A stretch of 31,907 nucleotides of DNA from HGM11368 sp051883395 (GTDB lineage: Bacteria > Bacillota > Clostridia > Christensenellales > UBA3700): the NCBI GenBank assembly GCA_051883395.1, contig JBJETQ010000006.1:1-31907 (forward strand). Direction: 5' to 3'. Of the stretch, positions 31,719 through 31,907 are shown one piece after another. The translations under genes were made by a program, and so were the position numbers. The notes under the pieces are model-generated. The model had not been told where the DNA came from. It searched no databases and worked only from the letters and a program-made list of their open reading frames with translations. Position 1 is the first letter of the stretch. Each line of letters starts with the position of its first letter.

Positions 31719-31907
31719 GAAAAAAATGACAGTAATTTTTTGGTAAACGCCTGTTTTACTCAATAAAATAGATTTTCGGCGCCTGTCGATAAAGTAAAAG
31801 AATATCATTGATTTTTTATGTAACGGTAAAATGATTTTGCAATCAATTGTATTACTAACCTGATTGTGCAGACGCTTGAAAGACGACAACGTAACTACTC
31901 GATATTT
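31719..31907. other. A/T-rich region upstream of leuA; no gene recognised
   Basis: No convincing coding frame, RNA gene or terminator was found here. Short open frames lack ribosome sites, and one runs across the leuA promoter. The neighbouring gene must lie beyond the right edge. Confidence 0.5.

Noticed and set aside
31677..31889. 70-codon minus-strand open frame upstream of leuA
   Set aside because: It crosses the leuA promoter and beginning of the T-box leader, has no ribosome site and no recognisable sequence.

Overview
The window looks like an ordinary stretch of core chromosome from an anaerobic, Clostridia-like member of the Bacillota (Firmicutes). A gut Christensenellales-type lineage is possible, but that narrower guess is weak. 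The grounds are a leucine T-box leader, an FMN riboswitch controlling a RibU-type ECF riboflavin transporter, the electron-bifurcating NfnAB pair, a T-loop modification cluster (tsaE-tsaB-rimI), AGGAGG-type ribosome sites, and mid-40s percent GC judged from sampled lines. I see no prophage, insertion sequence, CRISPR array, tRNA or rRNA.

Layout from left to right. 1-1321 (+): the 3' part of a WYL-domain regulator, then a sugar O-acetyltransferase, facing icd across a bidirectional terminator. 1394-7428 (-): an operon tsaE-tsaB-rimI-alpha/beta hydrolase-membrane MurF-like ligase-ddl, with icd behind it on its own internal promoter. 7435-8376: a tightly interleaved divergent promoter pair, then the FMN riboswitch and ribU on the + strand. 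8434-12270 (-): nadD-yqeK fusion, rsfS, a small lipoprotein, deoA and deoC. 12351-13160 (+): an isolated membrane protein of unknown function. 13241-20696 (-): an operon of a CtpE-like P-type ATPase, nth, nfnA, nfnB, obgE and yhbY. 20808-27938 (-): an almost complete aromatic amino acid operon aroB-aroA-aroC-pheA-aroE/aroK fusion-aroQ-tyrA. 28145-29686 (-): a MATE transporter. 29724-31385 (-): leuA under a tRNA-Leu T-box.

The genes combine into translation and tRNA modification (TsaB/TsaE t6A synthesis, RimI, RsfS, YhbY, Obg), cell-wall precursor synthesis (MurF-like ligase plus Ddl), NAD and redox balance (NadD, NfnAB, NADP-Icd), nucleoside salvage (DeoA, DeoC) and amino acid synthesis (shikimate pathway through both Phe and Tyr branches, and Leu).

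I did not find a clear new defence or mobile system. The items most worth a second look are: predicted leaderless transcripts at the heads of operons that otherwise use good Shine-Dalgarno sites; overlapping divergent tsaE/ribU promoters; a membrane protein whose soluble middle resembles a degenerate Mrr-type nuclease fold; a MurF-like ligase whose usual first domain is replaced by membrane segments; an AroE-AroK fusion with a 24-bp repeat tail; long disordered tails on four membrane proteins; and near absence of the tetranucleotide GATC (five copies found by eye in 31.9 kb).
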